Shown here: in pieces, positions 34,249 to 43,654 of the stretch
Layout: each line of letters begins with the position of its first letter
Numbering within the stretch: position 1 is the stretch's first letter
Origin: an uncultured Lentisphaeria bacterium
Lineage (GTDB): Bacteria; Verrucomicrobiota; Lentisphaeria; Victivallales; Victivallaceae
Assembly: GCA_903863035.1 (NCBI GenBank)
Contig: CAIPAT010000092.1
Coordinates: 1-51,793 of the forward strand
Length of the DNA stretch: 51,793 nucleotides
Direction of reading: 5' to 3'
The notes under the pieces: generated by a model
The model's database searches: none
Told to the model about the DNA's origin: nothing
Seen by the model: the letters and a program-made list of their open reading frames with translations, nothing else
Program-made: the position numbers and the translations under genes

Positions 34249-35373
34249 TTAACCTTTAGATTCGAGCCGGAAGCGGGCAGGGGTGGTCTTCAGTGCATGC
34301 CGGAATAGTTCGTGCAGTCGCTGAGCGTCGCCAAAGCCGGCCTGGACGGCAACGCTCTCAACTTTCATATCTGTTTCGCGCAGGAGCCGGCAGGCGGTTT
34401 CAAGTCGCATATCCTGCAGTAATTGGCACGGAGAAGTCCCGATTTTCCGGTTCATCAGCTTGCGCAGCCCGGAATCGGAGATGCATACCGTTCTGGCGAT
34501 ATCAGCCACCGAAATATTGGCGGTATGGTTTTTGCGCATGAATTCTATCGCTTTCGCCACGGTTGGGTTGCCGGTCGCCAGAATATCGGTGCTTTTACGG
34601 ACTACCGGCACCGGTACCGGCGGCACCAGTACCGGTGCGTCGGGAAAAGGTTCGCCGTTCATCAGCCGGTCCAGCAGCGCGGCGCCCTCATAACCGATTC
34701 TGCGGGGCCTGCTGTCGATACTTGAGATCGGTATACTGGAGCTGTTGCAGATCAGTGCCTCGTTATCCACCCCCATGATCGCGATTTCCCCCGGCACCCG
34801 GAAACCGCCGGCCAGTGCAGCTTCTAAAAGTTCGCGCGCCCAGGAATCGTTTTCGCAGAAAACCGCGCAGGGCAGCGGCAGTTTTTTCAATTGGGCCACT
34901 AGTTTTTGACTGATTTCATCCCACGGAAGGCTGTGCATGTTTTTCGGGGAAATGATGATTTGCGTCTGGCGGTTGTTTTTCGCCAGTTCCGCGGCAAAGG
35001 CATCATAACGGCCAAGATGCCCCCCGTACCAGCAGCAGTGAACATCGCCCATCGTCAGGAAGTACCGGGCGGCGATCCGGCCGATTTCATCATTATCATC
35101 GCTGACCATGGCATAAGGAAAATCGCACTGCCCCATCGGCGGATTAAAGGATACGATCGGGATATCGGCATGGGCATTAAGAAATTTCATCAGTTGAGGA
35201 GAACGCGTGAGATGTGTCAGAATACCGTCGCCGGACCAGTTGCGCGGCAGTTCGAAACGGGTGGAGATGATCCCCAGATGCCAGTCATGCTCTCCGGCAT
35301 AATCTGATACGCCGCGCAGCAGATGGTACATTGACGAAATATAAAATTCAAAAATCGGCAGAACGTTTTTCAT
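34249..35373 (-). CDS. XylR-like regulator (LacI-type sensor plus AraC HTH)
   Basis: The N-terminal ~250 residues are a periplasmic-binding-protein fold of LacI type, without an N-terminal HTH: GILTHLTRSPQ, PIVSFNPPMG, DDNDEIGRIAARYF, then IMGVDNEALICNSS and ISSIDSRPRRIG. A Pro/Val linker leads to a C-terminal AraC domain with ISVADIARTVCISDSGLRKL and VESVAVQAGFGDAQRLHELF. This is the XylR-like architecture. The start is ATG 35373, after AGGAA; an earlier frame start has no site. It is divergent from the pseudopilin and GH42 genes and convergent with the U32-like gene. Candidate operator half-sites are listed at 35390 and 36364. The ligand is probably a sugar of the locus. Confidence 0.85.
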   Translation of the reverse strand: MKNVLPIFEFYISSMYHLLRGVSDYAGEHDWHLGIISTRFELPRNWSGDGILTHLTRSPQLMKFLNAHADIPIVSFNPPMGQCDFPYAMVSDDNDEIGRIAARYFLTMGDVHCCWYGGHLGRYDAFAAELAKNNRQTQIIISPKNMHSLPWDEISQKLVAQLKKLPLPCAVFCENDSWARELLEAALAGGFRVPGEIAIMGVDNEALICNSSSIPISSIDSRPRRIGYEGAALLDRLMNGEPFPDAPVLVPPVPVPVVRKSTDILATGNPTVAKAIEFMRKNHTANISVADIARTVCISDSGLRKLMNRKIGTSPCQLLQDMRLETACRLLRETDMKVESVAVQAGFGDAQRLHELFRHALKTTPARFRLESKG

Positions 35374-35389
35374 GCTATATTCCTGGTGA

Positions 35390-35405
35390 GTTATCGCAAA
35401 ATAAC
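35390..35405. promoter_or_regulatory. Palindrome GTTAT-CGCAAA-ATAAC (candidate operator)
   Basis: GTTAT (35390-35394) and ATAAC (35401-35405) form a dyad 17 bp before the XylR-like start codon. Its TTATCGCAAA core (35391-35400) recurs at 36364-36373, upstream of GH42. It may be an autoregulatory site. Confidence 0.4.
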
Positions 35406-35447
35406 CGAACATTCCCGTTTACAATACATTATTTCCCGATTCCGATA

Positions 35448-35476
35448 TTGTCAAGCAGTTTTTGTCACAGTATAAT
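35448..35476 (+). promoter_or_regulatory. Sigma-70 promoter of the pseudopilin gene
   Basis: TTGTCA (35448-35453), 17 nt and TATAAT (35471-35476) lie 49 bp before ATG 35526. The spacer begins AGCAGTTTTTGT, similar to the GH2 promoter spacer. Confidence 0.65.
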
Positions 35477-35525
35477 AGTGGCATACAGTATTTATTAGCA
35501 AATCTTAACTTAGGGATGATTAAAG

Positions 35526-36245
35526 ATGCAAAAAATGAAATTCACACTCATTGAACTCCTGGTTGTGATCGCGATCATCGCAATTCTTGCTTCAATGCTG
35601 ATGCCTGCGCTGGGCAAGGCGCGGGACAAAGCAAGAACGATCCAATGCCTCGGCAATATGAAAACGATGGCAACGGGCGGACTGGGTTATGCCAATGCCT
35701 ACAACGACACCTGGGTGTCATTCTCGCAGCCCGGAAATTTGCGCTGGCATCAAAATCTCGCATTTCTCTCCATGCTCGGAATCAAAGTGAGCAATCCGGC
35801 GTATCCGGAATACTGGCCGAGAAGTTTTCTCTGTCCGCTGACAACATCCGTATCCACCAATGCGACTTATACTTACGGAATGAACCGTGAAGGCAGCAGC
35901 GGAGGCGGCTGGGGCAGCTATAAACTCAACAGGATCAAATTTCCAACTATAGCCATTGCCTTTACCGAAGCCAGGAACGGGGCCACCGCCATGTACTATG
36001 GTTCCAGCCCGACTGGTGCTAGCGGGTACTGGACAGTTGGCGAATATGCTGGTGCTGCCGGTGATTCAACGGAGTGCGTCGCCTATCGTCATACCAGCAA
36101 AAGAGACGTAAACGCCGCATTCTTTGACGGACATGCAGCTACCATGATGAATAACCAGCTTAGCTGGAAGAATGAAGTCTGGGGAAAACACACAGTGGGT
36201 AAATATTGGAATCCATACGGTGTTGCCGGCGTAGCTGACTATTGA
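35526..36245 (+). CDS. Pseudopilin of the carbohydrate locus (prepilin-type N-terminus, H-X11-DG)
   Basis: The leader MQKMK is followed directly by [13 protein letters not shown], a prepilin peptidase site with Glu at +5, a 20-residue hydrophobic helix and KARDKAR. The C-terminal signature is [14 protein letters not shown], eleven residues between His and DG instead of nine as in the gene at 106. A periplasmic globular domain with several Gly/Ser-rich turns lies between. AGGGAT precedes the ATG. The gene is between the XylR-like regulator and GH42 with its own promoter. Such pseudopilins are numerous beside hydrolase genes in this group of bacteria; a role in binding or moving glycans across the envelope is inference. 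Confidence 0.82.
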   Translation: MQKMKFTLIELLVVIAIIAILASMLMPALGKARDKARTIQCLGNMKTMATGGLGYANAYNDTWVSFSQPGNLRWHQNLAFLSMLGIKVSNPAYPEYWPRSFLCPLTTSVSTNATYTYGMNREGSSGGGWGSYKLNRIKFPTIAIAFTEARNGATAMYYGSSPTGASGYWTVGEYAGAAGDSTECVAYRHTSKRDVNAAFFDGHAATMMNNQLSWKNEVWGKHTVGKYWNPYGVAGVADY

Positions 36246-36363
36246 CCGGTTGCGTCAGGCCGGCCTTCTCGTCAAAAAAAGGATAGAAATGTCTTTTCAT
36301 AAATCTGTCATGTCGCAGGCTCTGAATAGTTTCCCATTTTTCGTATGCAAATTACCAGTTTGA

Positions 36364-36373
36364 TTATCGCAAA
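36364..36373 (+). promoter_or_regulatory. TTATCGCAAA motif upstream of GH42
   Basis: This exact decamer also forms the core of the palindrome before the XylR-like gene (35391-35400). It lies 52 bp before the GH42 ATG, a location consistent with activation by the neighbouring regulator. No consensus promoter is clear in this gap. Confidence 0.35.
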
Positions 36374-36424
36374 TTCTTTTAGAAAAGATAAATTATACAG
36401 CAAAATATTGAAGGAATTATAACA

Positions 36425-38470
36425 ATGCGTTACGAACCGATACTTAAAAAATTCCCTCATTTTCTCCATGGCGGAGATTACAACCCGGATCAGTGGCTGT
36501 CTCATCCGGAAATCATCGAAGAAGATTTTCGGATGATGCCGCTGGCCGGCTGCAATACTTTTTCAATCGGCATCTTTGCCTGGACCAGTTATGAACCGGA
36601 AGAAGGCGTTTTCAAATTCGACTGGCTCGACAATATCATGGACAAACTCGCTCAGCACGGTTACAACGCCATTCTCGCCACTCCCAGCGGCGCAAAACCT
36701 GCATGGATGGCACAACGCTACCCGGAAATCTGCCGTGTTAACCGCGAAGGACTGCGCGAACCTTATCGCGCCCGGCATAATCACTGCTGGACATCTCCGG
36801 TATACCGTCAGAAGGTGGCGTTGATCAACCGGAAACTCGCCGAACGCTATTGTCATCACCCTGCCCTTGCCGCCTGGCATCTCTCCAATGAATACAACGG
36901 GGAATGTTTCTGCGAACTCTGCCTGAATTCATTTCACCGGTGGCTTGAAGATAAATACCATCATCTCGATAAGCTAAATGAAGCGTGGTGGACCGGGTTC
37001 TGGAGCCACAACTATACCGCCTGGGATCAGATTGATCCGCGCGACGGATGTGTCGATGGCCTCACTCTTGACTGGAAACGTTTTAACACCTGGCAGTGCT
37101 GCGACTTCATTCGCCTGGAAACAGCCCCGCTTAAGGAATTCGCCCCGGATATTCCGGCCGCGACCAATATGATGGGCGTCGCCGACTGTCTCGATTACTG
37201 GCGCATCGCCGAAGTCTGCGATTTCATCGCCGACGACTGCTATCCAACCTGGGACAATGCCGCCGGCTACTCTTGCGAAGCCGCTGTTTACGGCATGTAT
37301 CACGATATGCACCGCAGCATGAAACAGGGCAGGCCGTTCCTGGTGATGGAATCAAGTCCCGGCAACCTTAACTGGAAAGATTATTACCGGCTGAGACGCC
37401 CCGGCGTTCTCCAGATGGAAATGCTGCTGTCCATGGGGCACGGCGCCGACGGCACCATGTATTTTCAGTGGCGCAAGGGTAAAGGCGGCTGCGAAAAATT
37501 TCACGGCGCCGTCGTTGATCACGCGGGACATGAAAATACCCGGGTCTTTCAGGAAGTGGCTGCCATCGGTAAAATCCATAAACAAATTGATCCCGTCATT
37601 GGTACCGCCACCCCCGTGCAGACTGCCGTCATTCACGACTGGGAAGTCCGCTGGGCGCTTGACGCCTGCGGCGGCCCGACCAAAAACAACAAGAAAATAC
37701 TGAAAACGATTCAGGCGCACTATCGTAATCTATGGAATCTTAACGTTCCGATGGACGTTATCGAGAGCTCCAGTGATTTCAGTTCATATAAGTTGCTGGT
37801 CGCGCCAATGCTGTTTATGCTTAAGCCGGGAGTGGCTGACCGACTCAGGAAGTTCGTCACTGACGGCGGCACCCTGATCTGCACCTACCTCTCCGGCTAT
37901 GTCAATGAGACCAATCTCAACTTCACAGGCGGCCTGCCCGGCGACGGTCTGCGGGAACTTTTCGGCATCTGGAACGAGGAACTCGACGGCTTCGTGCCCG
38001 CCGACCGTCAGGCAATAAAAATGATTGCCGGCAACGAACTTGGAGTGGAAGGGGAATTTCACGCCCTCGAATTTGCAGAAATCATTCATTTGCAGGGAGC
38101 AACTCCGCTCGCATATTACGATTGCGATTTCTACGCCGGAAAGCCGTCACTGACGGTCAACCGGTTCGGCAGTGGCAAGGCATATTACCTTGCCGCCCGG
38201 ACCGGCGACGATTTTCTTGCCGCTTTCTACCGCAGTCTGGTCACTGCGGAAAACATCGCGACCGTGCTGCCGGTTGATGTTCCGGCCGGTATCCACGCCA
38301 CCATCCGGACCGATGGAACCAGAAAGTTTATGTTCCTGTACAACTTCGCACAGAAAGAGGCGTCCGTCGATCTGGGCTCCGGCGCTTTCCGCGATCTGCT
38401 TAAGGAACAGAATGTCAACGGCAGACAACTCGTTCCCGGTTATGGCTCTACCGTATTGGAGATTCTCTGA
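36425..38470 (+). CDS. GH42 family beta-galactosidase
   Basis: The 681-aa enzyme begins with HGGDYNPDQW (15-24), the hallmark of GH42. Glu156 in WHLSNEYNGEC is the acid/base and Glu309 in FLVMESSPGN the nucleophile. Cys121, Cys161, Cys163 and Cys166 can form the family's zinc cluster. A trimerisation/beta domain and a C-terminal beta sandwich (about 395-681) complete the usual length. It hydrolyses terminal beta-galactosides; many GH42 enzymes act on galacto-oligosaccharides from galactans or arabinogalactan. No signal peptide is present. AAGGA lies 10 bases before the ATG. It heads a co-directional series of four hydrolases (to 45670) with gaps of 21-56 bp, probably one operon. Confidence 0.87.
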   Translation: MRYEPILKKFPHFLHGGDYNPDQWLSHPEIIEEDFRMMPLAGCNTFSIGIFAWTSYEPEEGVFKFDWLDNIMDKLAQHGYNAILATPSGAKPAWMAQRYPEICRVNREGLREPYRARHNHCWTSPVYRQKVALINRKLAERYCHHPALAAWHLSNEYNGECFCELCLNSFHRWLEDKYHHLDKLNEAWWTGFWSHNYTAWDQIDPRDGCVDGLTLDWKRFNTWQCCDFIRLETAPLKEFAPDIPAATNMMGVADCLDYWRIAEVCDFIADDCYPTWDNAAGYSCEAAVYGMYHDMHRSMKQGRPFLVMESSPGNLNWKDYYRLRRPGVLQMEMLLSMGHGADGTMYFQWRKGKGGCEKFHGAVVDHAGHENTRVFQEVAAIGKIHKQIDPVIGTATPVQTAVIHDWEVRWALDACGGPTKNNKKILKTIQAHYRNLWNLNVPMDVIESSSDFSSYKLLVAPMLFMLKPGVADRLRKFVTDGGTLICTYLSGYVNETNLNFTGGLPGDGLRELFGIWNEELDGFVPADRQAIKMIAGNELGVEGEFHALEFAEIIHLQGATPLAYYDCDFYAGKPSLTVNRFGSGKAYYLAARTGDDFLAAFYRSLVTAENIATVLPVDVPAGIHATIRTDGTRKFMFLYNFAQKEASVDLGSGAFRDLLKEQNVNGRQLVPGYGSTVLEIL

Positions 38471-38525
38471 TTGATAACAACGAATAAAGTTTAAATACAA
38501 AACAACGTTAGTGAAAGGCAACATT

Positions 38526-41500
38526 ATGCGATTTTCCATTTGTGCGTTTACCCTCGTCTTTGCCATGACAAGTTTTGCTGCCGGTCAGGAAAGCGGCAAT
38601 AAAGCAGAAACTGCCCCGGTTTTCGCAGACTTCTCGACGTGCGCGAACATGGGTTTTGCCGATGACAAAGCAGGTGACGGAAAGGGCGGCTGGTCAGATC
38701 AAGGTGCAAGCAATGATTTTCGCGAATTCGACATCAAGGCTGCTGAGTTCGGCGGCGTTCCTTTCAAGATAATTGATCCGGCTGTTAATGCCGATGGTAA
38801 AGCGGTTCTCTCTTTCCGGCATGAACAAGGTCTTCCAACTGGACTGACCACCGTAACAAGTACATTTCCGGACAAAGCTTCCGGGCGTTATCTTTATCTG
38901 CTCCATACCGCCTGCTACGGGCCTAATCCCGGTGATACCGTGGGAACTGTCTCGCTGACCTGCCGTGACGGCAGCGTCCGTACTCTGGACATCCAGGGGC
39001 GGAGAGATATTGCCGACTGGTGGGATCCAGCCCGTCTCTCCAATGGCGTGGTAGTGGTATCTAAACCCAACCAGAGCGCTATGGTCGGAATATATCTGTC
39101 GCGCTTCGATCTGGGGTCTAAGCTGGATATTCAAAGTTTGACACTGACTACCACGGGAAAAGCTATGTGGATTGTAGTCGCCGCCACCATCACGAGCCGC
39201 GACATCCCGCTGCCGGAGTTAAAGGCTCTGACGATCAAGGCCGGACCCGACTGGAAACCGTTGCCCGATGCCGATCTGGCAGTGAAAAAAGGAACCGCGC
39301 TTGATTGTTCGGCATGGGTTGATCACGCTCCGGCGGGAAGCCGCGGCAGAGTCATTGCCCGTCCCGATGGCACACTGGCGTTCGCCAATGACCCGGACCG
39401 CCCGGTGCGTTTCTTCGTTGTCTCCGGGTTTCCCACCAAAAACCCTGAAGATGTTGATGCTCTGGCCGACACCATAGTACGGCAGGGTTACAACATGGTC
39501 CGCCTGCATTTTCTCGATCAATTCGTGGCGGGGCAGCATGCATACTGGGGCAAGACGCTTTCATTGAAGGACCAGGTCGATTTCGACCGCCGCATGGAAG
39601 CCGGAGAGCCTTTTTTTAACGCTAAGAACCTGGACCTTGCCGACCGCTTTGTTGCAGCTTTAAAGAAACGCGGCGTTTACCTTTATCTTGACGCCATGAG
39701 CTCATGGACCGGATGCTATCCGGCGAACTGCTGGTATCCCAATAACGGCGTCGAAGGCATGAAGGCGCGTCTCTACTATGATCCTGTCGCGCGCCGCCAC
39801 TGGCACAACGCGGTCAAGGCGATGTTCACCCGGATCAACCCGTACACCGGCACCAGTTTTGCAACTGATCCGCAGGTGGTGGCGGTGCTTGGCATAAATG
39901 AACCGACCATGGAACTTCACAGTAAAAGCACAGTTGAGCATCTGCTGCCGCTGTGGCGCACTTTTCTTGCCGGCCGTTTCAACGATTTCGAAACCTTCCG
40001 TAAGTCATGGAATTTTCAGGACCAATCAATTTCCAGCCTGGACAATGTGCCGTTCTTTGCTCCAAATGATATCTGGCACAGCGCAAGACGCAGAACCGTG
40101 GGCGAGTTCCTGAACAAACTGGAGGAGGAAACCGCGGCATGGATGAAAAATGATTTGAGGTCGCTTGGATACGAAGGGATATTCACTCAATATGACTGGC
40201 TGTACAGCCTGCGCCTCTATCTGCCGCGTTCGCAAGCGGACATGGTGTCCATGCACGGATATTTCGCCCATCCCACGGATGGTGTCGCGCCTAAGTCTAA
40301 AACATCCCCGAACAGCGCTCTCGCCGACGCGCTCAACTGGTGGCGCGGAATTGCCTCCTCGCGCATCTCCGGCGAACCGCTGGCGATCATGGAATACGGC
40401 CAGGTGTACTGGAACCGTTTCCGTTACGAAGAGGGTTTGTCAGTTGGAGCTTACGGCAGTTTTCAAGACATGTCCATGCTTACCGCCCATTCCTGGCCGG
40501 TCGCATTGAAACCCGCGAAAGCCGGGCCGTTCAATGTGGGAGTTGACCCTGTCGCCCGCGCCAGCCAGGTGGTGACCGGCCTGCTCTTTATGGGAAGGGA
40601 AGTGGCGGTGGCGCCACACCGGATTGACATTCCTCTAAGCCGTGATCTGGCGCTTGACAATCCCGATATGGCAATCAGCGGCGATCAGACGCGTCTCGGA
40701 CTTCTGACCGGACTTGCCGTCGCGGTTGAGGGGCGCAAATCATCTGTTCCGGCAACTATGCAAATGCCGCTTGGAGACGGAACTAAAACCATCGACAAGG
40801 CATTTTATTCAACGGTGGTGGACAGCCAGAGCGGAACCTTCGCCGATGCGGTATCCAAACTGCGGACAAAAGGCATCCTGACACAAAACAATCAGACCGA
40901 CGCGAAGCAGAAAATATATGAAAGCGAAACTGGAGAGATTCTGCTCGATGCCTCCAGCAAACGGCTGACGGTACGTTCACCGAAACTGGCTGGGATTTGC
41001 GCCGATAAGTTTGAAGGTCCGCAGAAAGCCGGAAAAATGACCGTCGAAAAATCTACAGTTTCAGCTTCGATCACCATTGCTTCACGTGACGGGAAGGCGC
41101 TGGAGCAATCCAGTCGCCTGCTTCTGGTGATTGCCACCGATGCGCGCAACAGCGGCGAAAGTTATGAAGATGCCGATGGCGTGGTGATGCGCAAATTTGG
41201 TTCTCCTCCTGTATTATTGCGCACCGGCCGTTTTACGGTTTACATCGAGCGCGACCGGAAAGCCCCGGCCCTGCGTGCCTGGGCGCTGGCCATGAACGGA
41301 ACCCGGCGCGATGAACTGCCTGTGACCGCTGTGCCCGGCGGCATCCGTCTGGACGTTGATACATCTGCCTTGTCCTGCGGCGCGACGCCCTTCTTCGAAC
41401 TGTCTGATATTGCAAAGCTGAATATTCCAGAGCAGGAAAAGGCAGCGGATGTAAAGCCGGTTGTTTCAGTACCATCCGCAATCATCTCAGCCAAGTCCGG

Positions 41501-42047
41501 ATACGCAAGATTTTCGATCAATGGAAGCAAATCTAAAATCAACTTTACCCCCGGAACAGCATCTGCCGGCGGCAGCGTCCAGAATATTCACTGGGGAAGC
41601 CCCGCGGAACAGAAACAGGCGCTTATCGTTGAGGTGCCGCTGACAAGCGGCTGGAACGAATTCTCTTTTTCGTTCACTCCGGATAAAGACGGACAGGTAC
41701 AGCTTGATCTGATCGGCCAGGATAAAAACGGTTCCGACAATAAAAAAATGGCGATTTATACATTCTATGATGATATTACCGCTACAGGCGCTGAATTAAC
41801 TAACGGAAGCTTTGAGTCGTTCGATGGAGATAATCCGGACAGCTGGTGGTTCTGGAATCCGGATGCAAATCACCCGGCGCAAATCGTCTGCGATACCAAT
41901 GCGCATGGCGGCAAATATTTTGCGGCGGCATGGATTCAGGGAGCGGTGGTGCAGAATATCAATGTAAAAGCTGATAAAGTCACGATACGCGGATTTGCGA
42001 TGCCTGCCGGAGAATGGACGGGAGTTAAACCGGCGAACACTCCATAG
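38526..42047 (+). CDS. Large secreted clan GH-A-like glycoside hydrolase (right-wing copy)
   Basis: Start ATG 38526 opens a signal peptide (MRFSICAFTLVFAMTSFAAG) and follows GAAAGG. A CANMGFADDKAGDGKGGWSDQG module (~40-230) precedes the TIM barrel (~285-650), with putative acid/base Glu459 in GINEPT and nucleophile Glu623 in IMEYGQ. Then come beta domains, and finally a module with FTPDKDGQV and NGSFE (~995-1170) that is homologous to the N-terminal module of the left-wing paralogue at 15450. The two proteins align over the barrel and GWSDQG module but carry the binding module at opposite ends. The family and substrate are uncertain. The protein is 1173 aa. Confidence 0.75.
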   Translation: MRFSICAFTLVFAMTSFAAGQESGNKAETAPVFADFSTCANMGFADDKAGDGKGGWSDQGASNDFREFDIKAAEFGGVPFKIIDPAVNADGKAVLSFRHEQGLPTGLTTVTSTFPDKASGRYLYLLHTACYGPNPGDTVGTVSLTCRDGSVRTLDIQGRRDIADWWDPARLSNGVVVVSKPNQSAMVGIYLSRFDLGSKLDIQSLTLTTTGKAMWIVVAATITSRDIPLPELKALTIKAGPDWKPLPDADLAVKKGTALDCSAWVDHAPAGSRGRVIARPDGTLAFANDPDRPVRFFVVSGFPTKNPEDVDALADTIVRQGYNMVRLHFLDQFVAGQHAYWGKTLSLKDQVDFDRRMEAGEPFFNAKNLDLADRFVAALKKRGVYLYLDAMSSWTGCYPANCWYPNNGVEGMKARLYYDPVARRHWHNAVKAMFTRINPYTGTSFATDPQVVAVLGINEPTMELHSKSTVEHLLPLWRTFLAGRFNDFETFRKSWNFQDQSISSLDNVPFFAPNDIWHSARRRTVGEFLNKLEEETAAWMKNDLRSLGYEGIFTQYDWLYSLRLYLPRSQADMVSMHGYFAHPTDGVAPKSKTSPNSALADALNWWRGIASSRISGEPLAIMEYGQVYWNRFRYEEGLSVGAYGSFQDMSMLTAHSWPVALKPAKAGPFNVGVDPVARASQVVTGLLFMGREVAVAPHRIDIPLSRDLALDNPDMAISGDQTRLGLLTGLAVAVEGRKSSVPATMQMPLGDGTKTIDKAFYSTVVDSQSGTFADAVSKLRTKGILTQNNQTDAKQKIYESETGEILLDASSKRLTVRSPKLAGICADKFEGPQKAGKMTVEKSTVSASITIASRDGKALEQSSRLLLVIATDARNSGESYEDADGVVMRKFGSPPVLLRTGRFTVYIERDRKAPALRAWALAMNGTRRDELPVTAVPGGIRLDVDTSALSCGATPFFELSDIAKLNIPEQEKAADVKPVVSVPSAIISAKSGYARFSINGSKSKINFTPGTASAGGSVQNIHWGSPAEQKQALIVEVPLTSGWNEFSFSFTPDKDGQVQLDLIGQDKNGSDNKKMAIYTFYDDITATGAELTNGSFESFDGDNPDSWWFWNPDANHPAQIVCDTNAHGGKYFAAAWIQGAVVQNINVKADKVTIRGFAMPAGEWTGVKPANTP

Positions 42048-42067
42048 AATAATAGAAAGAGAACAAC

Positions 42068-43624
42068 ATGTCATCTGTATATGCAAAAAGATTCTTTTTG
42101 ATACTGGTTCTCGCGCTGGTTTCTGCGCTCCATGGAGAAGACAGCGCCGGTATCACCATCGATCCGCAGACAATAATCGGCCCTGTCAACCAGATGGTTT
42201 TCGGGAACAACGTCTCATGTTTAAAACGTAATGACTCCTGGACTCATTCTAATAATACCGGGAATGGGGTCTGGAATCCAGTTACCCGCACCGCGCGTAA
42301 AGATTTTCTCCTTCTATATAAGGAAATGGGTATCAAAACCGTGCGTTATCCATCCGGCAGCGACGCCAACACTTACAAGTGGACAGACTTCGTCGGCCCG
42401 AAGGAAACCAGACCCAAAGGTCTTTTCGGTCTCGACGAATGGCTGTCTTTTTGCCGCGAGATCGACGCCGTGCCGGTTTTCACCGTCAATGAAAATGCCA
42501 CACCTCAGGAAGCCGCTGATCTGGTAGATTTCCTGAACGGCCGGTCGGATGCCAACCACCCGTGGGCGCAGAAACGGGCGGCCTGGGGTCATCCGGAACC
42601 GTATAACATAACCTATTTTGAACTCGGCAACGAATGTTATTTCAACAAGAACCTTTTCCCTGCCGGAGCAGCCTATAGAGACTGGGCAATAAAGATTGAT
42701 CAAGCCATGAAGGCAGAGTATCCGGGTATACGCACTGGTCTGGTCATCAAATTTAACTGGGGCTGGGATGCCAAAGAATGGAACGAAAGCATATTCAAGG
42801 GCGCGAAAACATTTGGCGACTTTGCCATCCACCACACCTATCCGAATGCATTCGACGGGAACAAATACGAGGATCAGGAAAGCGCCATGGGGGCGCTGCT
42901 GATGGGATCGGAACAGTGGGCGGCGCTCTATCGAAAAATAAACGCCGACATCAAACAATGGTCCGGACGGGATTTTCCGGTCGCGATTACTGAACTCCAG
43001 GGCTACTGGCCGGAGGGCAAAAACAAGGCCTTCAACTACTACCTTTACTCCTGGGGAAACGCTTTCTTCTACGGTGATCTGATCCGCGAGATGCTGATGC
43101 CGTCGAATCACGTCAACATGGCTCACTATTTTCAGGCAACCGGAATTCAAATAAAACCGGTTGTTGATTCGGCCGTCCGCAATGGCAAAGAAACAGCATG
43201 GAAACGTCTTCCAGCCTTTTTTGTCTCCAGGCTATGGGGGCAGCACACTGGAACAGATATTCTTGCCGCCGATGTAGTCGCACCGATGGTGAAAATCAAG
43301 TGGTTCGGCATCGTAAAAGATGCTGAATGCCCGGCTGTTACGGCACTTGCCAGCCGCCGGGACGATGGTACAATCTGCCTTATGGTGTTTAACCGCGATA
43401 TGAAAAACGATATTCCGGTGACTATCCGTGTGAAAGGGAAATCCATTGAGCGGGCGAAATGCTGGCAGGTGACCTCGCCCTCACTGGTCTACGCTAATCC
43501 GGACAATACTGATATGGAGACGATTTCCGGCGCGGCTGTTGACGGTGTGAAGCCGGACGGGTTTACCGTAAAACTGCCGAAGTTTTCCATGACCGCCTTT
43601 GAAATGAGTATTTCCGGCAAATAA
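42068..43624 (+). CDS. Secreted GH51-like alpha-L-arabinofuranosidase (short form)
   Basis: This 518-aa protein has a signal peptide (residues ~1-24), GNNVS (~46-50), RYPSG (~93-97), acid/base Glu189 in FELGNEC and nucleophile Glu309 in AITELQGY, and a C-terminal beta domain. It is a paralogue of the 687-aa enzyme at 19286: GVWNPxTR, TPQEAADLV/SPAEAANLV and HPWAxKRAxWGHxEPY are shared. It lacks the N-terminal carbohydrate-binding-like domain. AGAGAAC precedes the ATG, 20 bp after the large hydrolase gene. It should release arabinofuranose in the periplasm or outside the cell; substrate is inference. Confidence 0.82.
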   Translation: MSSVYAKRFFLILVLALVSALHGEDSAGITIDPQTIIGPVNQMVFGNNVSCLKRNDSWTHSNNTGNGVWNPVTRTARKDFLLLYKEMGIKTVRYPSGSDANTYKWTDFVGPKETRPKGLFGLDEWLSFCREIDAVPVFTVNENATPQEAADLVDFLNGRSDANHPWAQKRAAWGHPEPYNITYFELGNECYFNKNLFPAGAAYRDWAIKIDQAMKAEYPGIRTGLVIKFNWGWDAKEWNESIFKGAKTFGDFAIHHTYPNAFDGNKYEDQESAMGALLMGSEQWAALYRKINADIKQWSGRDFPVAITELQGYWPEGKNKAFNYYLYSWGNAFFYGDLIREMLMPSNHVNMAHYFQATGIQIKPVVDSAVRNGKETAWKRLPAFFVSRLWGQHTGTDILAADVVAPMVKIKWFGIVKDAECPAVTALASRRDDGTICLMVFNRDMKNDIPVTIRVKGKSIERAKCWQVTSPSLVYANPDNTDMETISGAAVDGVKPDGFTVKLPKFSMTAFEMSISGK

Positions 43625-43654
43625 AAAGCACATTAGCAAGAGGATATTTTAACA

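Noticed and set aside
34590..34660. Palindromic ACCGG-rich repeats
   Set aside because: They encode the Pro/Val linker between the two domains of the XylR-like regulator and need no other explanation.
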